The notes under the pieces: generated by a model
Seen by the model: only the letters and a program-made list of their open reading frames with translations
What the model was told of the DNA's origin: nothing
Databases searched by the model: none
Part shown: in pieces, positions 1-8,805 of the stretch
How the letters are laid out: every line of letters begins with the position of its first letter
Numbering within the stretch: position 1 is the first letter of the stretch
Origin: Streptomyces sp. SID4985
Lineage (GTDB): Bacteria > Actinomycetota > Actinomycetes > Streptomycetales > Streptomycetaceae
Assembly (NCBI RefSeq): GCF_009863025.1
Contig: NZ_WWIR01000032.1
Coordinates: 1 to 47,859, forward strand
Direction: 5' to 3'
DNA length: 47,859 nucleotides
Position numbers and translations under genes: made by a program

Positions 1-1
1 G

Positions 2-193
2 GTGGAGCGCCGACGCGGCGGGAAGGGCGCGATACGCGGCGGCGAGGCCGACCCGGTGGCGCCCGCCGCCTCGGCACCGTCCCTCGGCCGGGGCGGCGGA
101 CGCACGGCCCGTCCGGCCACCCCGCCCGCCGCCACCGGTTCAGGCGACGACTTCAGCGACATCGAGGCCATCCTCAAGAAGCACGGCATATGA
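2..193 (+). CDS. C-terminal tail of an unrecognised protein (5'-truncated by window edge)
   Basis: An open frame enters from the left edge and ends at TGA 191-193. The visible 63 residues are a low-complexity Arg/Gly/Ala/Pro linker followed by an acidic-amphipathic tail ending DFSDIEAILKKHGI. Such a tail suggests a short C-terminal interaction helix behind a disordered linker. The GTG at position 2 could formally be a start, but there is no sequence before it to judge a ribosome-binding site. The composition looks like the end of a larger protein, so I treat it as partial. I do not recognise the family and assign no function. Confidence 0.55.
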   Translation: MERRRGGKGAIRGGEADPVAPAASAPSLGRGGGRTARPATPPAATGSGDDFSDIEAILKKHGI

Positions 194-335
194 CCCGGCC
201 CTGAGGGAGCGCGGCGTCACAGGCGGCCCCGGTACGTCCGAAAACGTTCACGACACGGAGCGAGCCGAACGAATCGGTGCGAATTCCGCAGACTCCCGCG
301 CTTTACAGGTGTGTTGATCGCGTACAGGGCGCCCC

Positions 336-509
336 GTGGTCCATCATCACCGCGAGATGGTGGATACGACACAGAGCGAGGCCCCGCCGCAGGAGGACGA
401 GCCGCGCGGGTGCCTCTTCGCCCTTTCCCAGCCACCGCTGATGATCTTCCTTGCGGTGATCGGGTGTCTGATCCTCATGGCGGCGCTGCACGATCTGCTG
501 TTGCTGTGA
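336..509 (+). CDS. Small single-pass membrane protein (50-57 aa)
   Basis: This short frame ends at TGA 507-509. A hydrophilic acidic N-terminus (TTQSEAPPQEDEPRG) precedes one hydrophobic segment of about 23 residues (LMIFLAVIGCLILMAAL) and a short Leu-rich end, so it is probably a single-span membrane protein with no cleavable signal. Two starts are possible. GTG 336 has AGGG at 326-329 six bases upstream and gives 57 aa. ATG 357 gives 50 aa and a natural-looking MVDTTQSE start, but has no ribosome-binding site. I list the longer form on the binding-site evidence. Codon third positions are strongly G/C, as expected for a real Streptomyces gene. The function is unknown; the neighbours are an unknown gene tail and a convergent zinc-finger regulator. 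Confidence 0.6.
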   Translation: MVHHHREMVDTTQSEAPPQEDEPRGCLFALSQPPLMIFLAVIGCLILMAALHDLLLL

Positions 510-523
510 GCCGTACACGTCCG

Positions 524-557
524 TCCCGGCGTCACCCGCCGGGACCGGCGTCGGTCC
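524..557. terminator. Two adjacent hairpins between convergent genes
   Basis: The stem TCCCGGCG/CGCCGGGA (524-531 with 537-544, 5-nt loop) is followed by a second stem GGACCG/CGGTCC (542-547 with 552-557). They share bases 542-544, so they are partly exclusive. They lie between the stop of the small membrane protein (509) and the stop of the CGNR gene (597), and could end transcription from both sides. Confidence 0.45.
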
Positions 558-596
558 GAAGCCCCGACCGTCCCCACGCCCCGGCGCTCGACCGTC

Positions 597-1163
597 TCAG
601 CCCGCCGACTCCGACTCCTTGCGCCGCGCGCGGTACGCGGCCACATGCAGCCGGTTCCCGCAGGTACGGCTGTCGCAGTAGCGGCGCGAGCGATTGCGGG
701 ACAGATCCACGAAGGCACGCCGGCAGTCCGGCGCCTCACAGCGCCGCAGCCGCTCCTGCTCCCCGGCCACCACGAAGAAGGCGAGCGCCATCCCGCAGTC
801 GGCGGCGAGATGGTCGGCCAGCGACGCGCCGGGGGCGAAGTAGTGCACATGCCAGTCATAGCTGTCGTGGTCCGTCAGACGCGGGGTGGTGCCCGCGGCG
901 GCGACCAGCTCGTTGATCAGCCCCGCGGCGGCGCGGGCGTCCGGTGCCGCGAAGATCCTCGCGAACCGGCCCCGCACCTTGCGCACCGCCGACAGGTCGA
1001 ACTCGGACAGCGCCCCCACATCACTGACCGCGTGGCCGCGCACGAACGCGGCGAGCGCCTCGACGTCCGGCAGCCCGTCCGCCGCCGTGTCGTCCTCCGG
1101 CGCGGTGTTCACCAGATCGACCACGGTGTCGAGGGCGCACCGGGTGTCGTGGGTGATCAGCAC
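597..1163 (-). CDS. CGNR zinc-finger (ABATE-type) transcriptional regulator
   Basis: The 188-aa product has an N-terminal alpha-helical region of about 130 residues, similar in layout to the ABATE domain. A C-terminal CGNR zinc finger follows: C142-x4-C147 (RRCEAPDC) and C163-x4-C168, which ends in the signature CGNRLHVAAYRAR. The finger is expected to bind Zn and probably nucleic acid. In this family the N-terminal domain is thought to sense a ligand or stress; the target here is unknown. GTG 1161-1163 is chosen because AGGGAG lies about seven bases upstream and the protein then starts just before the conserved helical domain. It is convergent with the small membrane protein and separated from ssgB by a long hairpin, so it is probably monocistronic. 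Confidence 0.85.
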   Translation of the reverse strand: MLITHDTRCALDTVVDLVNTAPEDDTAADGLPDVEALAAFVRGHAVSDVGALSEFDLSAVRKVRGRFARIFAAPDARAAAGLINELVAAAGTTPRLTDHDSYDWHVHYFAPGASLADHLAADCGMALAFFVVAGEQERLRRCEAPDCRRAFVDLSRNRSRRYCDSRTCGNRLHVAAYRARRKESESAG

Positions 1164-1349
1164 GTTTCGCTCCCTGGCCTGGGGGTCGGGCGGACGCCCG
1201 CCGATGCTGGCCGATGGTAGCGACAACCCGGGCCGCCGCACCGGGCCCGCCCCGGGTGACTGCCCGGGCAACGCCTCGCCCCCCGTCCGGGTTCCCGGAT
1301 CCGCGCGGAAAGCCGGGCGGACGGCACGCGGCGAAGGGAACGCGGGCAC
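1164..1349. other. Promoter region of the CGNR gene
   Basis: This non-coding stretch lies between the CGNR start and the ssgB terminator. On the minus strand a TACCAT hexamer (1213-1218) follows the sequence TTGTCGC. It could serve as a -10 element with a leader of about 45 bases, but no -35 element is convincing. TTGTCGCTA only partly resembles the damage-promoter motif seen elsewhere in the window. I see no other feature. Confidence 0.3.
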
Positions 1350-1395
1350 GGCTCGGCGCCGTCACCGTGAGTGTTCACGGTGACGGCGCCGAGCC
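1350..1395. terminator. Perfect 21-bp hairpin downstream of ssgB
   Basis: The arms 1350-1370 and 1375-1395 are exact reverse complements (GGCTCGGCGCCGTCACCGTGA on the left) and enclose the 4-nt loop GTGT. It sits 75 bases past the ssgB stop and before the CGNR promoter region. There is no T tract, as is common for Streptomyces terminators. Its likely role is to end ssgB transcription and insulate the CGNR gene. Confidence 0.8.
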
Positions 1396-1470
1396 TGCCG
1401 GTATACGGCTGTGCGGGCCCGAGCCGTCTCCCCGAGTGGACGGCGCCGGGCGTCTTGGACGGGCGGCGGC

Positions 1471-1884
1471 CTAGCTCTCCGCCAGGATGTGGGAGAGCTC
1501 CTGATCCAGATCGAAGTGCCGGTGCTCCGTGCCGGGCGGCACGGCGGCGTCGGTCCGCTTCAGGAAGGACTCCAGGGCCCGTGCGGGGGCCTCCAGCAGA
1601 GCCTCGCCCTCGGGAGAGCTGAGGGCGATGCACACGACGCCCTGGCCATGACTGCGCGATGGCCAGACACGGACGTCGCCGGTGCCGGTGGGCCGATGCA
1701 GCCCCTCGGCGAGAAGATCGCGGGCGAACACCCACTCGACGGTTTCCTCGGCTCCGGTGTGGAAGGTGGCGTGCACGGCGTAGGGGTCGGCCGTGTCGTA
1801 CCGCAGGCCTGCGGGGACAGGCAGGGAGGACTCGCTCGACACAACGAGGCGCAGGTGCAGCTCGCAGCTGACCGTGGTGTTCAT
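1471..1884 (-). CDS. ssgB: SsgB, sporulation-specific cell division activator
   Basis: This 137-aa SsgA-like protein begins MNTTVSCELHLRLVVSSES and ends DLDQELSHILAES, essentially the SsgB sequence I know from S. coelicolor. SsgB helps recruit and position FtsZ at future septation sites in aerial hyphae, together with SsgA, and is required for sporulation. The family is confined to morphologically complex actinomycetes and is highly conserved, so the gene is a strong marker for Streptomyces. ATG 1882-1884 gives the family length exactly; an in-frame extension upstream lacks family similarity. No strong ribosome-binding site is visible. The S. coelicolor gene is reported to depend on the stress factor SigH, and a weak candidate promoter of that type lies upstream. 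A 21-bp hairpin follows the gene. Confidence 0.96.
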   Translation of the reverse strand: MNTTVSCELHLRLVVSSESSLPVPAGLRYDTADPYAVHATFHTGAEETVEWVFARDLLAEGLHRPTGTGDVRVWPSRSHGQGVVCIALSSPEGEALLEAPARALESFLKRTDAAVPPGTEHRHFDLDQELSHILAES

Positions 1885-1942
1885 AAGCGCCAGGGCCTTT
1901 CGCTCAGTGTGCGCTCGGGGATTCGCACGTCGGCGAAATCGA

Positions 1943-1969
1943 CATGCCACCTACGGTGCCGTTGTAAAC
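1943..1969 (-). promoter_or_regulatory. Candidate SigH/SigB-type promoter of ssgB
   Basis: Read on the minus strand, GTTTAC (1964-1969) is separated by 15 bases from GGCATG (1943-1948), about 59 bases before the ssgB start. The SigB/SigH consensus is roughly GTTT-N14-16-GGGTAC/T, so the -10 part matches only in part. The idea draws on reported SigH control of ssgB in S. coelicolor. The site is an inference from spacing and location. Confidence 0.3.
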
Positions 1970-1984
1970 CCCTCTGGGGGTTTT
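1966..1984. terminator. Short hairpin with T run in the ssgB divergent region
   Basis: AAACCCC (1966-1972) pairs with GGGGTTT (1977-1983) around a 4-nt loop, and one further T follows. It lies between the divergent ssgB and PGPGW genes and overlaps the candidate ssgB -35 element. It could be a weak terminator or attenuator on the plus strand, or a protein-binding dyad. Confidence 0.35.
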
Positions 1985-2075
1985 GCATGAGTTTCCGTAC
2001 CTCTTCCGGCCGAGAACTTGTGCGACATCTGCCACCATTCCGGTGACTGGAATCACTCGGGTAGGGTTCGACGGT

Positions 2076-2516
2076 ATGAATACGGGGAGTGACGTTCCGG
2101 GTGAGGTTGTCGTGGCGGACAAGGCGGACGCGGACCAGGAGCAGCCCGGACAGGGGCTGGGCTCCCGTGCGCCCGGATTCGTCAAGGACCGCCGCGCCCT
2201 CCATCTGAGCTGGCAGGTCGGCGTCTTCCTCGTCGGCCTCGCGGTCGTCGCCGCCGGCATCGTGATGCTCCCGCTGCCCGGCCCCGGCTGGGCCGTGATC
2301 TTCGGCGGCATGATGATCTGGGCCACCGAGTTCGTCTGGGCCCAGCTCGTGCTGCGCTGGACGAAGCGCAAGGTCACCGCCGCCGCGCAGCGCGCCCTCG
2401 ATCCCCGTGTGCGCCGCCGCAACATCGCCCTGACCGTGATCGGCCTGGTGATCATCGGCGTGCTCACCGCGATCTACGTCCGGCAGTTCGGCTTCGTGCC
2501 GCCCTGGAAGATCTAG
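2076..2516 (+). CDS. PGPGW-motif membrane protein (TIGR02611 type)
   Basis: The product has 146 aa. A charged cytoplasmic N-terminus of about 45 residues precedes a hydrophobic segment (48-66), the signature PLPGPGW (66-72), a second hydrophobic stretch (73-93), a basic loop (WTKRKV...RVRRR) and a third membrane segment (117-135). This is the layout of the actinobacterial PGPGW transmembrane family; its biochemical role is unknown. ATG 2076 follows GTAGGG (2061-2066) at nine bases. The same hexamer, TAGGGT (2062-2067), is well placed as a -10 element for a nearly leaderless transcript, so the two readings compete. The gene is divergent from ssgB and is followed by a tRNA gene. Confidence 0.85.
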   Translation: MNTGSDVPGEVVVADKADADQEQPGQGLGSRAPGFVKDRRALHLSWQVGVFLVGLAVVAAGIVMLPLPGPGWAVIFGGMMIWATEFVWAQLVLRWTKRKVTAAAQRALDPRVRRRNIALTVIGLVIIGVLTAIYVRQFGFVPPWKI

Positions 2517-2544
2517 GCGGTCGGAACCACCCTCTGACATGCGG

Positions 2545-2550
2545 TAATGT
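2545..2550 (+). promoter_or_regulatory. -10 element of the first tRNA-Val
   Basis: TAATGT ends 14 bases before the mature tRNA. The second tRNA-Val copy has TATTGT (3084-3089) at exactly the same distance, which supports both as -10 elements. No clear -35 is seen for this copy. Confidence 0.45.
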
Positions 2551-2563
2551 TCTCTCTGCGCCC

Positions 2564-2635
2564 GGGCGATTAGCTCAGTGGGAGAGCGCTTCGTTCACAC
2601 CGAAGAGGTCACTGGTTCGAACCCAGTATCGCCCA
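2564..2635 (+). tRNA. tRNA-Val (anticodon CAC), copy 1
   Basis: A full cloverleaf folds in 72 nt. The 7-bp acceptor is GGGCGAT/ATCGCCC, the D arm GCTC/GAGC, and the anticodon stem CTTCG/CGAAG. The loop TTCACAC gives anticodon CAC, which reads the preferred Val codon GTG. The T arm is ACTGG/CCAGT with the TTCGAAC loop. The discriminator is A, and the 3' CCA is not encoded. An identical gene lies 539 bases downstream. Confidence 0.97.
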
Positions 2636-2642
2636 CCCGGAC

Positions 2643-2678
2643 CGACGGCCCATCTGCTTGCGAGCAGGTGGGCCGTCG
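2643..2678 (+). terminator. Terminator of tRNA-Val copy 1
   Basis: A 16-bp stem (2643-2658 with 2663-2678, one T-G wobble) closes a TGCG loop, 7 bases after the tRNA. The same hairpin, differing by one loop base, follows copy 2, so the tRNA and terminator were duplicated together. Confidence 0.8.
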
Positions 2679-3083
2679 GCATATGCGCTACGCTCCGCGC
2701 CCGCCGCTCCCCACGGACACCCGTCAAGACCGACTTCCGGACGGACCGCCCCACCCGCGCCGAAGCACCCCATTCAGGCCGCCTCCGGAAATACCCCCGC
2801 ACCCTATTGCGCGACCGCGCCCACGCAATTCCCGTTGCGCCCGCATTTCCGCGGCACCTCGCACCGCACCCGGAATTCCGGAATCCTCAAGTCCTGTGTT
2901 CCGACAGGTCATATGAGTACAAGTCACTTCATGGGAAGCGGACGCGCAATGCCGCACACGCACCGCGCGGGACCCCGCACCGCACCCTGCCCGCGCCCTC
3001 CGTCACCGGAGACCGGTCGCGCCCCGGCGGCCCCGGCCGGTACCCCGCACCGAGGCGGTTTGGAGGAACCCCGCCGAGACCTG
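2679..3083. other. Spacer between the two tRNA-Val genes, no gene seen
   Basis: About 400 bases separate the first terminator from the second tRNA promoter. Frames in this stretch lack ribosome-binding sites and recognisable sequence. Small dyads occur: the perfect palindrome CCGGAATTCCGG (2870-2881) and CCTGT/ACAGG (2893-2908). Base composition is patchier and less G+C-rich than in the flanking genes. No integrase or attachment-site repeat is visible apart from the duplicated tRNA units. Confidence 0.5.
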
Positions 3084-3089
3084 TATTGT
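3060..3089 (+). promoter_or_regulatory. Promoter of the second tRNA-Val
   Basis: TTGGAG (3060-3065) and TATTGT (3084-3089) are 18 bases apart, and the mature tRNA starts 14 bases later. Spacing and position fit a housekeeping sigma promoter. Confidence 0.5.
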
Positions 3090-3102
3090 TCAGTGCGTTC
3101 CC

Positions 3103-3174
3103 GGGCGATTAGCTCAGTGGGAGAGCGCTTCGTTCACACCGAAGAGGTCACTGGTTCGAACCCAGTATCGCCCA
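3103..3174 (+). tRNA. tRNA-Val (anticodon CAC), copy 2
   Basis: The 72 nt are identical to copy 1 at 2564-2635, with the same cloverleaf, CAC anticodon and un-encoded CCA. Each copy has its own -10 element and terminator, so they are separate transcription units rather than a polycistronic array. Confidence 0.97.
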
Positions 3175-3181
3175 CCCGGAT

Positions 3182-3217
3182 CGACGGCCCATCTGCTTAC
3201 GAGCAGGTGGGCCGTCG
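3182..3217 (+). terminator. Terminator of tRNA-Val copy 2
   Basis: A 16-bp stem (3182-3197 with 3202-3217) closes a TACG loop, 7 bases after the tRNA. It matches the copy 1 terminator except for one loop base. It also lies 46 bases past the stop of the convergent exonuclease gene and may act on both. Confidence 0.8.
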
Positions 3218-3263
3218 TCGTACGCCCACACGGCACCCCCTTCGCACCAGCGCCCCGCCACCG

Positions 3264-3989
3264 CTAAGCCGCCGCCGACAGCTCCTCCCTCAGCGGCCAC
3301 TCCGTGCTCACCGTCTCCGGCGAACCACTGCGCGCGAACCACGCCTGGAGGCCCCGCGCCTGCGCCGCGTGCCAGCCGACCTGCAACGCGTGCAGCTCCG
3401 CCGGAGAGAGGCGCTCAAGGCGTGCCGAGAAACGCCGCCCCACCGCCCGTACGACATCCAGCGCCGCCAGCGCGTCCGCCGCCGCGTCGTGCGCGTCGTT
3501 CAGCGCCACGCCGTAGTGCTCGCACAGGTCCGTCAGCGTGCGGCGGCCCTTGCGGTAGCGGTCCAACTGCTTGTCCAGCACCCGGGGGTCGAGCACCCGC
3601 AGCGGGGCCGCCTCGAACCAGCGGTCCAGCGACGAGGCCCGGTGCCGCCGCAACTCGCGGTCCAACAACGTCAGATCGAACGGCGCGTTCATCACCACCA
3701 GCGGGCGCCCCATCGCCGTGTGCTCCGCCAGTTGCTGGGCTATCTCGTACATCACCGGCGCCGGCCAGCGGCCGTTGTGCTGGAGATGTTCCTCCGTCAG
3801 CCCGTGCACCGCCGTCGCCTCCGCGGGCACCGGCACCCCCGGGTTCACGAGCCACCGGCTCACCCGGGGCCGCGTACCCGGCGCGTCCTGTACGACGACG
3901 GCGGCCGCCACGATCCGGTCGCCCTCGACGTCCACACCCGTCGTCTCCGTGTCGAAGGCGGCCAGGGCCCCTTCGTACCAGCAAGTCAT
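3264..3989 (-). CDS. DnaQ-family 3'-5' exonuclease (DEDDh)
   Basis: The 241-aa protein has the DEDDh exonuclease signature: Exo I FDTETTG with D13 and E15, Exo II NAPFDL with D105, and Exo III H167-x4-D172 (AHDAAAD). The four acidic residues bind two Mg ions, and the His makes this the h subtype found in Pol III epsilon and RNase T. The protein is a stand-alone exonuclease with no polymerase or helicase domain, so a role in repair or RNA trimming is possible but unproven. ATG 3987-3989 follows GGAG at about ten bases. It is convergent with the tRNA-Val copy 2 unit and divergent from the DUF4365 gene. Confidence 0.9.
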   Translation of the reverse strand: MTCWYEGALAAFDTETTGVDVEGDRIVAAAVVVQDAPGTRPRVSRWLVNPGVPVPAEATAVHGLTEEHLQHNGRWPAPVMYEIAQQLAEHTAMGRPLVVMNAPFDLTLLDRELRRHRASSLDRWFEAAPLRVLDPRVLDKQLDRYRKGRRTLTDLCEHYGVALNDAHDAAADALAALDVVRAVGRRFSARLERLSPAELHALQVGWHAAQARGLQAWFARSGSPETVSTEWPLREELSAAA

Positions 3990-4157
3990 CCCAACCCAAC
4001 TCCTCGTTCACCCAGGACACATGACATGCCGTCTTCTGCCCGTTTGGTGATACCCGGGCTGTTTGCGCCGTACGCCGGGCGGAGACAACAGGAGTACGGG
4101 TCTTTGCAGTTCAGCGGCCCGAAACGGGAAAACCCTTGGCTGGGAAGGCTGTTCGTC

Positions 4158-4724
4158 ATGGCCATTGCGCAGCCCGAGCGGGGCGGGCTGCTGCCCGAAC
4201 GCGCGGGACTGGTTCGCGGCACACTCGCCACCACCGCCTGCATGGAGACCCTGCAGGTCGGCTATCTGCACGCGGTCGCCGCCGCCGCGGGCTGCTCCCT
4301 GTCCCAGCCCTTCCCGGACAACGGCATCGACTGGCACGTCAGCCACAGCGCACCAGGCCACACCGTCGACGACGAAGTGACGATCAAGGTGCAGCTCAAG
4401 TGCACCTACCAGATCGCCCCCCACCCCCCGGGGCCCACCTTCTCCTTCACGCTCGACAACGACCATCTGCGCAAGCTCGCCCGCACCCCCGTCTCGGTGC
4501 ACAAGATCCTCGTCGTCATGATCGTCCCGCGCGCCCAGGAGGACTGGCTCCGCGCCGGACACGACCGGCTCGACCTCCGCCACTGCTGCTACTGGGTCAA
4601 CCTCGCCGGACACCCCGTCACCGGGCGCCACCGCACCACCGTGCGCATACCGGTCTCACGCATCTTCGACGACCGCGCGCTCTGCGAGATCATGACGCGC
4701 GTCGGGACGGGAGGCAGACCATGA
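4158..4724 (+). CDS. DUF4365-domain protein (possible PD-(D/E)XK nuclease fold)
   Basis: The 188-aa product contains NGIDWHV (D58) and, after a beta-hairpin-like spacer, IKVQLKCT with Q79-x-K81. It also has the downstream patterns [12 protein letters not shown] and [10 protein letters not shown]. This D...QxK layout is typical of DUF4365, which I recall as related to the restriction-endonuclease-like fold. The metal-binding Glu of PD-ExK is Gln here, as in some members of that fold. Cleavage activity is therefore possible but not shown. ATG 4158 follows GGGAAGG (4142-4148) at nine bases. The stop overlaps the start of the next gene (ATGA), so the two are translationally coupled and probably act together. 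Confidence 0.8.
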   Translation: MAIAQPERGGLLPERAGLVRGTLATTACMETLQVGYLHAVAAAAGCSLSQPFPDNGIDWHVSHSAPGHTVDDEVTIKVQLKCTYQIAPHPPGPTFSFTLDNDHLRKLARTPVSVHKILVVMIVPRAQEDWLRAGHDRLDLRHCCYWVNLAGHPVTGRHRTTVRIPVSRIFDDRALCEIMTRVGTGGRP

Positions 4725-5971
4725 GAAGCCGCGCCGACGACTCCGACGACGACACCACCGTCCGCCACCTGCGCGCCCACCCCGACCACCTCCCCTGGCA
4801 CGAGACCCCCGACCCCACCCGCGTCGACCCCGCCGTCCTCACCACCCTCCTGCACCGCCATGGCTGGCAACGACGCGGCGGCGCCGCCGGGCGCTACGGC
4901 CGCTGGACCCCGCCCGCCCCGGCGGGCCCCGGCACCAGCCTCCTCGTGCCCGAGAACCGCGCCTTCCCCGACAGCGACGACCTCCTCGGCGAAGCCCTGG
5001 ACGCCCTCGCCCGCAGCACCGCCCCCACCGCCCGCGAGGTGCTCATCGCCCTCGCCGTACCCAGCGACGAGATCCGCTGGCACCGCGACACCCCCTGCGG
5101 CCCCGCGGGCGCCGCCCCCTGGACCACCGACGAACATCTGCGCACCGCCGCCCGCCGCACCCTCCTGGCCGCCGCCCTCGCCACCCGCGCCCCGGCCGGC
5201 TACCACGGCGCCCGCCACCGGTCCGCCGCCGCGACCCTCCTCGACAGGATGCTCGTCGGACCGGCCGCCGAAGGCCGCCGCCTCACCGCCTTCGCCCCCG
5301 TACCCACCGCACGCCCCCTCGCCGTCCGCCTCCACCAGTCCCTGCACGCCACCCGCGAGGCCATCGACTACCAACGCGCCACCGGCAGCGCGGCCGCCTT
5401 CGACGGCGCCATCGCCGCCGGAGTCAGCCGCGAACTGACCGAGGCGCTCACCGTCCTCGTCCGCGGCAGCGAGGGCGCCCGCGTCACCGTCTCCTGGGCC
5501 CCCGCCGCCGGAGTCCCCGACGGCTGCGCCGCGCACGCCGAACCCGTCGAGTTCTCACCCGGCGACCTGCCCGTCCTGCGCGCCGCCGCGGCCCGCTATC
5601 TGCGCGCCGAGCCCTCCGTGCCCGTCGCGGTCACCGGCGTCGTCGTCCGCCTGCGCCGCTCGGGACCGCGCGGCGCGGGCACCGTACGGCTCCGCGTGCT
5701 CACCGGAGCCGAGGTGGCCCATCTGCGCCTCACCCTCGGCGAGGAGGACTACCGCATCGCCGGATACGCCCACCTCGTCGGCCTCCCGGTGCGCGTGCAC
5801 GGCAGGCTGGAGCGCAGGGGCGGCTTCCGCAGGCTCACCGGCGCCACCGGGGTCGTCCCCGTCCAGGTCGACGAGGCCGAGCGCGACCGGCTGATGAAAT
5901 CCCTCCAGGAGAACCTCGACTCCTTCGAGGAGGCGTGCGGCGAGACGTACGGCGAAGGGGACGGAAAGTAA
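4721..5971 (+). CDS. Unrecognised protein coupled to the DUF4365 gene
   Basis: The product has 416 aa and starts at ATG 4721, which overlaps the preceding stop by four bases, with GGGAGG upstream. I do not recognise the family. The first ~70 residues are hydrophilic. The middle is Ala/Arg-rich and helical (residues about 130-250). The C-terminal part (about 280-390) is predicted to be beta-rich, with an alternating pattern ([41 protein letters not shown]). That pattern could be an OB-like or substrate-binding barrel. No signal peptide or membrane segment is present. The coupling to DUF4365 suggests a two-component function. It ends 92 bases before thrS. Confidence 0.7.
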   Translation: MRSRADDSDDDTTVRHLRAHPDHLPWHETPDPTRVDPAVLTTLLHRHGWQRRGGAAGRYGRWTPPAPAGPGTSLLVPENRAFPDSDDLLGEALDALARSTAPTAREVLIALAVPSDEIRWHRDTPCGPAGAAPWTTDEHLRTAARRTLLAAALATRAPAGYHGARHRSAAATLLDRMLVGPAAEGRRLTAFAPVPTARPLAVRLHQSLHATREAIDYQRATGSAAAFDGAIAAGVSRELTEALTVLVRGSEGARVTVSWAPAAGVPDGCAAHAEPVEFSPGDLPVLRAAAARYLRAEPSVPVAVTGVVVRLRRSGPRGAGTVRLRVLTGAEVAHLRLTLGEEDYRIAGYAHLVGLPVRVHGRLERRGGFRRLTGATGVVPVQVDEAERDRLMKSLQENLDSFEEACGETYGEGDGK

Positions 5972-6063
5972 CCGTTTCGCGGTGGACGGTGCCGGGTCGG
6001 TACGATCCCTTGTGCGCGCGCTCCTGGTATGGCGCCGCATCCCACTTCAGTCAGGAGAGACCG

Positions 6064-8040
<1,977 letters not shown>

Positions 8041-8057
8041 TCCGGACCGGCCCCCGT

Positions 8058-8092
8058 ACGAGCCCCCGAGGACTAGTTCCTCGGGGGCTCGT
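8058..8092. terminator. Bidirectional terminator shared by thrS and the channel gene
   Basis: A 15-bp perfect stem (8058-8072 with 8078-8092) has the 5-nt loop CTAGT. On the minus strand the channel gene's TAG stop (8073-8075) lies inside the loop and its last codons form one arm. One hairpin thus serves both convergent genes, with no spacer on the minus side. Confidence 0.8.
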
Positions 8093-8726
8093 CCTCTTCC
8101 CGCGAGAACACCTGCAGCAGCCACGACGAGAACGACCCCGTCACCGCCCCGAGCAGCGCCAGGCCGCCCGCCATCATGGCCGCCGCGATGATCCGGCCGC
8201 CCGTCGTGACCGGGACGATGTCGCCGTAGCCGACGGTGGAGAGGGTGGAGCAGGCCCACCAGACGGCGTCGCCGAAGTTCTTCATCTGGGAGGCGGGGGC
8301 GTCCCTCTCCTGCTGGTAGACCGCGAGCGCGCCGGTGAAGCCCATCAGGAGGGTGGAGAGCCCGGAGTAGACGATCACGCGCGCGTACAGCGGGAGCCGG
8401 GGGAGTCCGCGCCGGTGCTCCATGGCCTCGTAGATGCGGACGATGCGGAGCGGGCGCAGCAGGGGCAGGATCAGGACGAGGGTGTCCAGCAAGTGGGCGC
8501 GGACGAAGCGCGGGCCCTGGCCGCTGAGGGTCCAGCGCACGGCGTAGTCGACGGCGAAGAGTGCCCAGCAGACGAGGAGCAGCGAGAGCCAGAGGTCGTC
8601 CCACGGGGTGCCGGGGCGGGGGGAGAGGACGAGGGCGGCGTAGGAGCCGAGGAACGTCATCGAGGCCACGGTGAGCGGCATCTCGGCGTGGCGCTCCCAG
8701 CGCGCCGTGGGGCTGTCGTGGTCCAC
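8073..8726 (-). CDS. Potassium channel family protein
   Basis: The 217-aa membrane protein carries the K+ selectivity filter TVGYGD (164-169) between two membrane helices (about 118-136 and 176-205). Upstream helices include a short, mostly uncharged S1-S3 region and the basic RPLRIVRIYE (91-100), which resembles a reduced S4. It is therefore more like a degenerate voltage-sensor channel than a two-helix KcsA. It has no cytoplasmic RCK domain, so gating cannot be read from sequence. GTG 8724-8726 is the most upstream start that keeps a sensible length; no good ribosome-binding site is visible, so the start is uncertain. The gene is convergent with thrS and its stop codon lies in their shared terminator hairpin. 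Confidence 0.88.
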   Translation of the reverse strand: MDHDSPTARWERHAEMPLTVASMTFLGSYAALVLSPRPGTPWDDLWLSLLLVCWALFAVDYAVRWTLSGQGPRFVRAHLLDTLVLILPLLRPLRIVRIYEAMEHRRGLPRLPLYARVIVYSGLSTLLMGFTGALAVYQQERDAPASQMKNFGDAVWWACSTLSTVGYGDIVPVTTGGRIIAAAMMAGGLALLGAVTGSFSSWLLQVFSREEDEPPRN

Positions 8727-8792
8727 CGGGTCAGCTTGGCCGTTTGGTCCCCTTCCGCCGCCCCGGCGACACGCCGCGAACGGGCGAAGCCA

Positions 8793-8798
8793 TATGCT
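8793..8798 (+). promoter_or_regulatory. -10 element for a leaderless HIT transcript
   Basis: TATGCT ends seven bases before ATG 8806, which would place the transcription start at or next to the A of the start codon. No ribosome-binding site precedes the ATG, consistent with a leaderless message. Confidence 0.5.
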
Positions 8799-8805
8799 GC
8801 CTTGC

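Noticed and set aside
2564..3174. tRNA pair as attL/attR of an integrated element
   Set aside because: Only about 400 bases lie between the copies, with no integrase or excisionase, and each copy has its own promoter and terminator. A duplication explains it better.
2658..4157. Long plus-strand frame through the tRNA region into the DUF4365 gene
   Set aside because: It runs through a tRNA gene and antisense to the exonuclease. Only the part from ATG 4158 has a binding site and family sequence.
5972..6063. Possible T-box riboswitch before thrS
   Set aside because: The gap is only 92 bases with no specifier stem or T-box sequence. Actinobacterial T-boxes that I know of regulate ileS.
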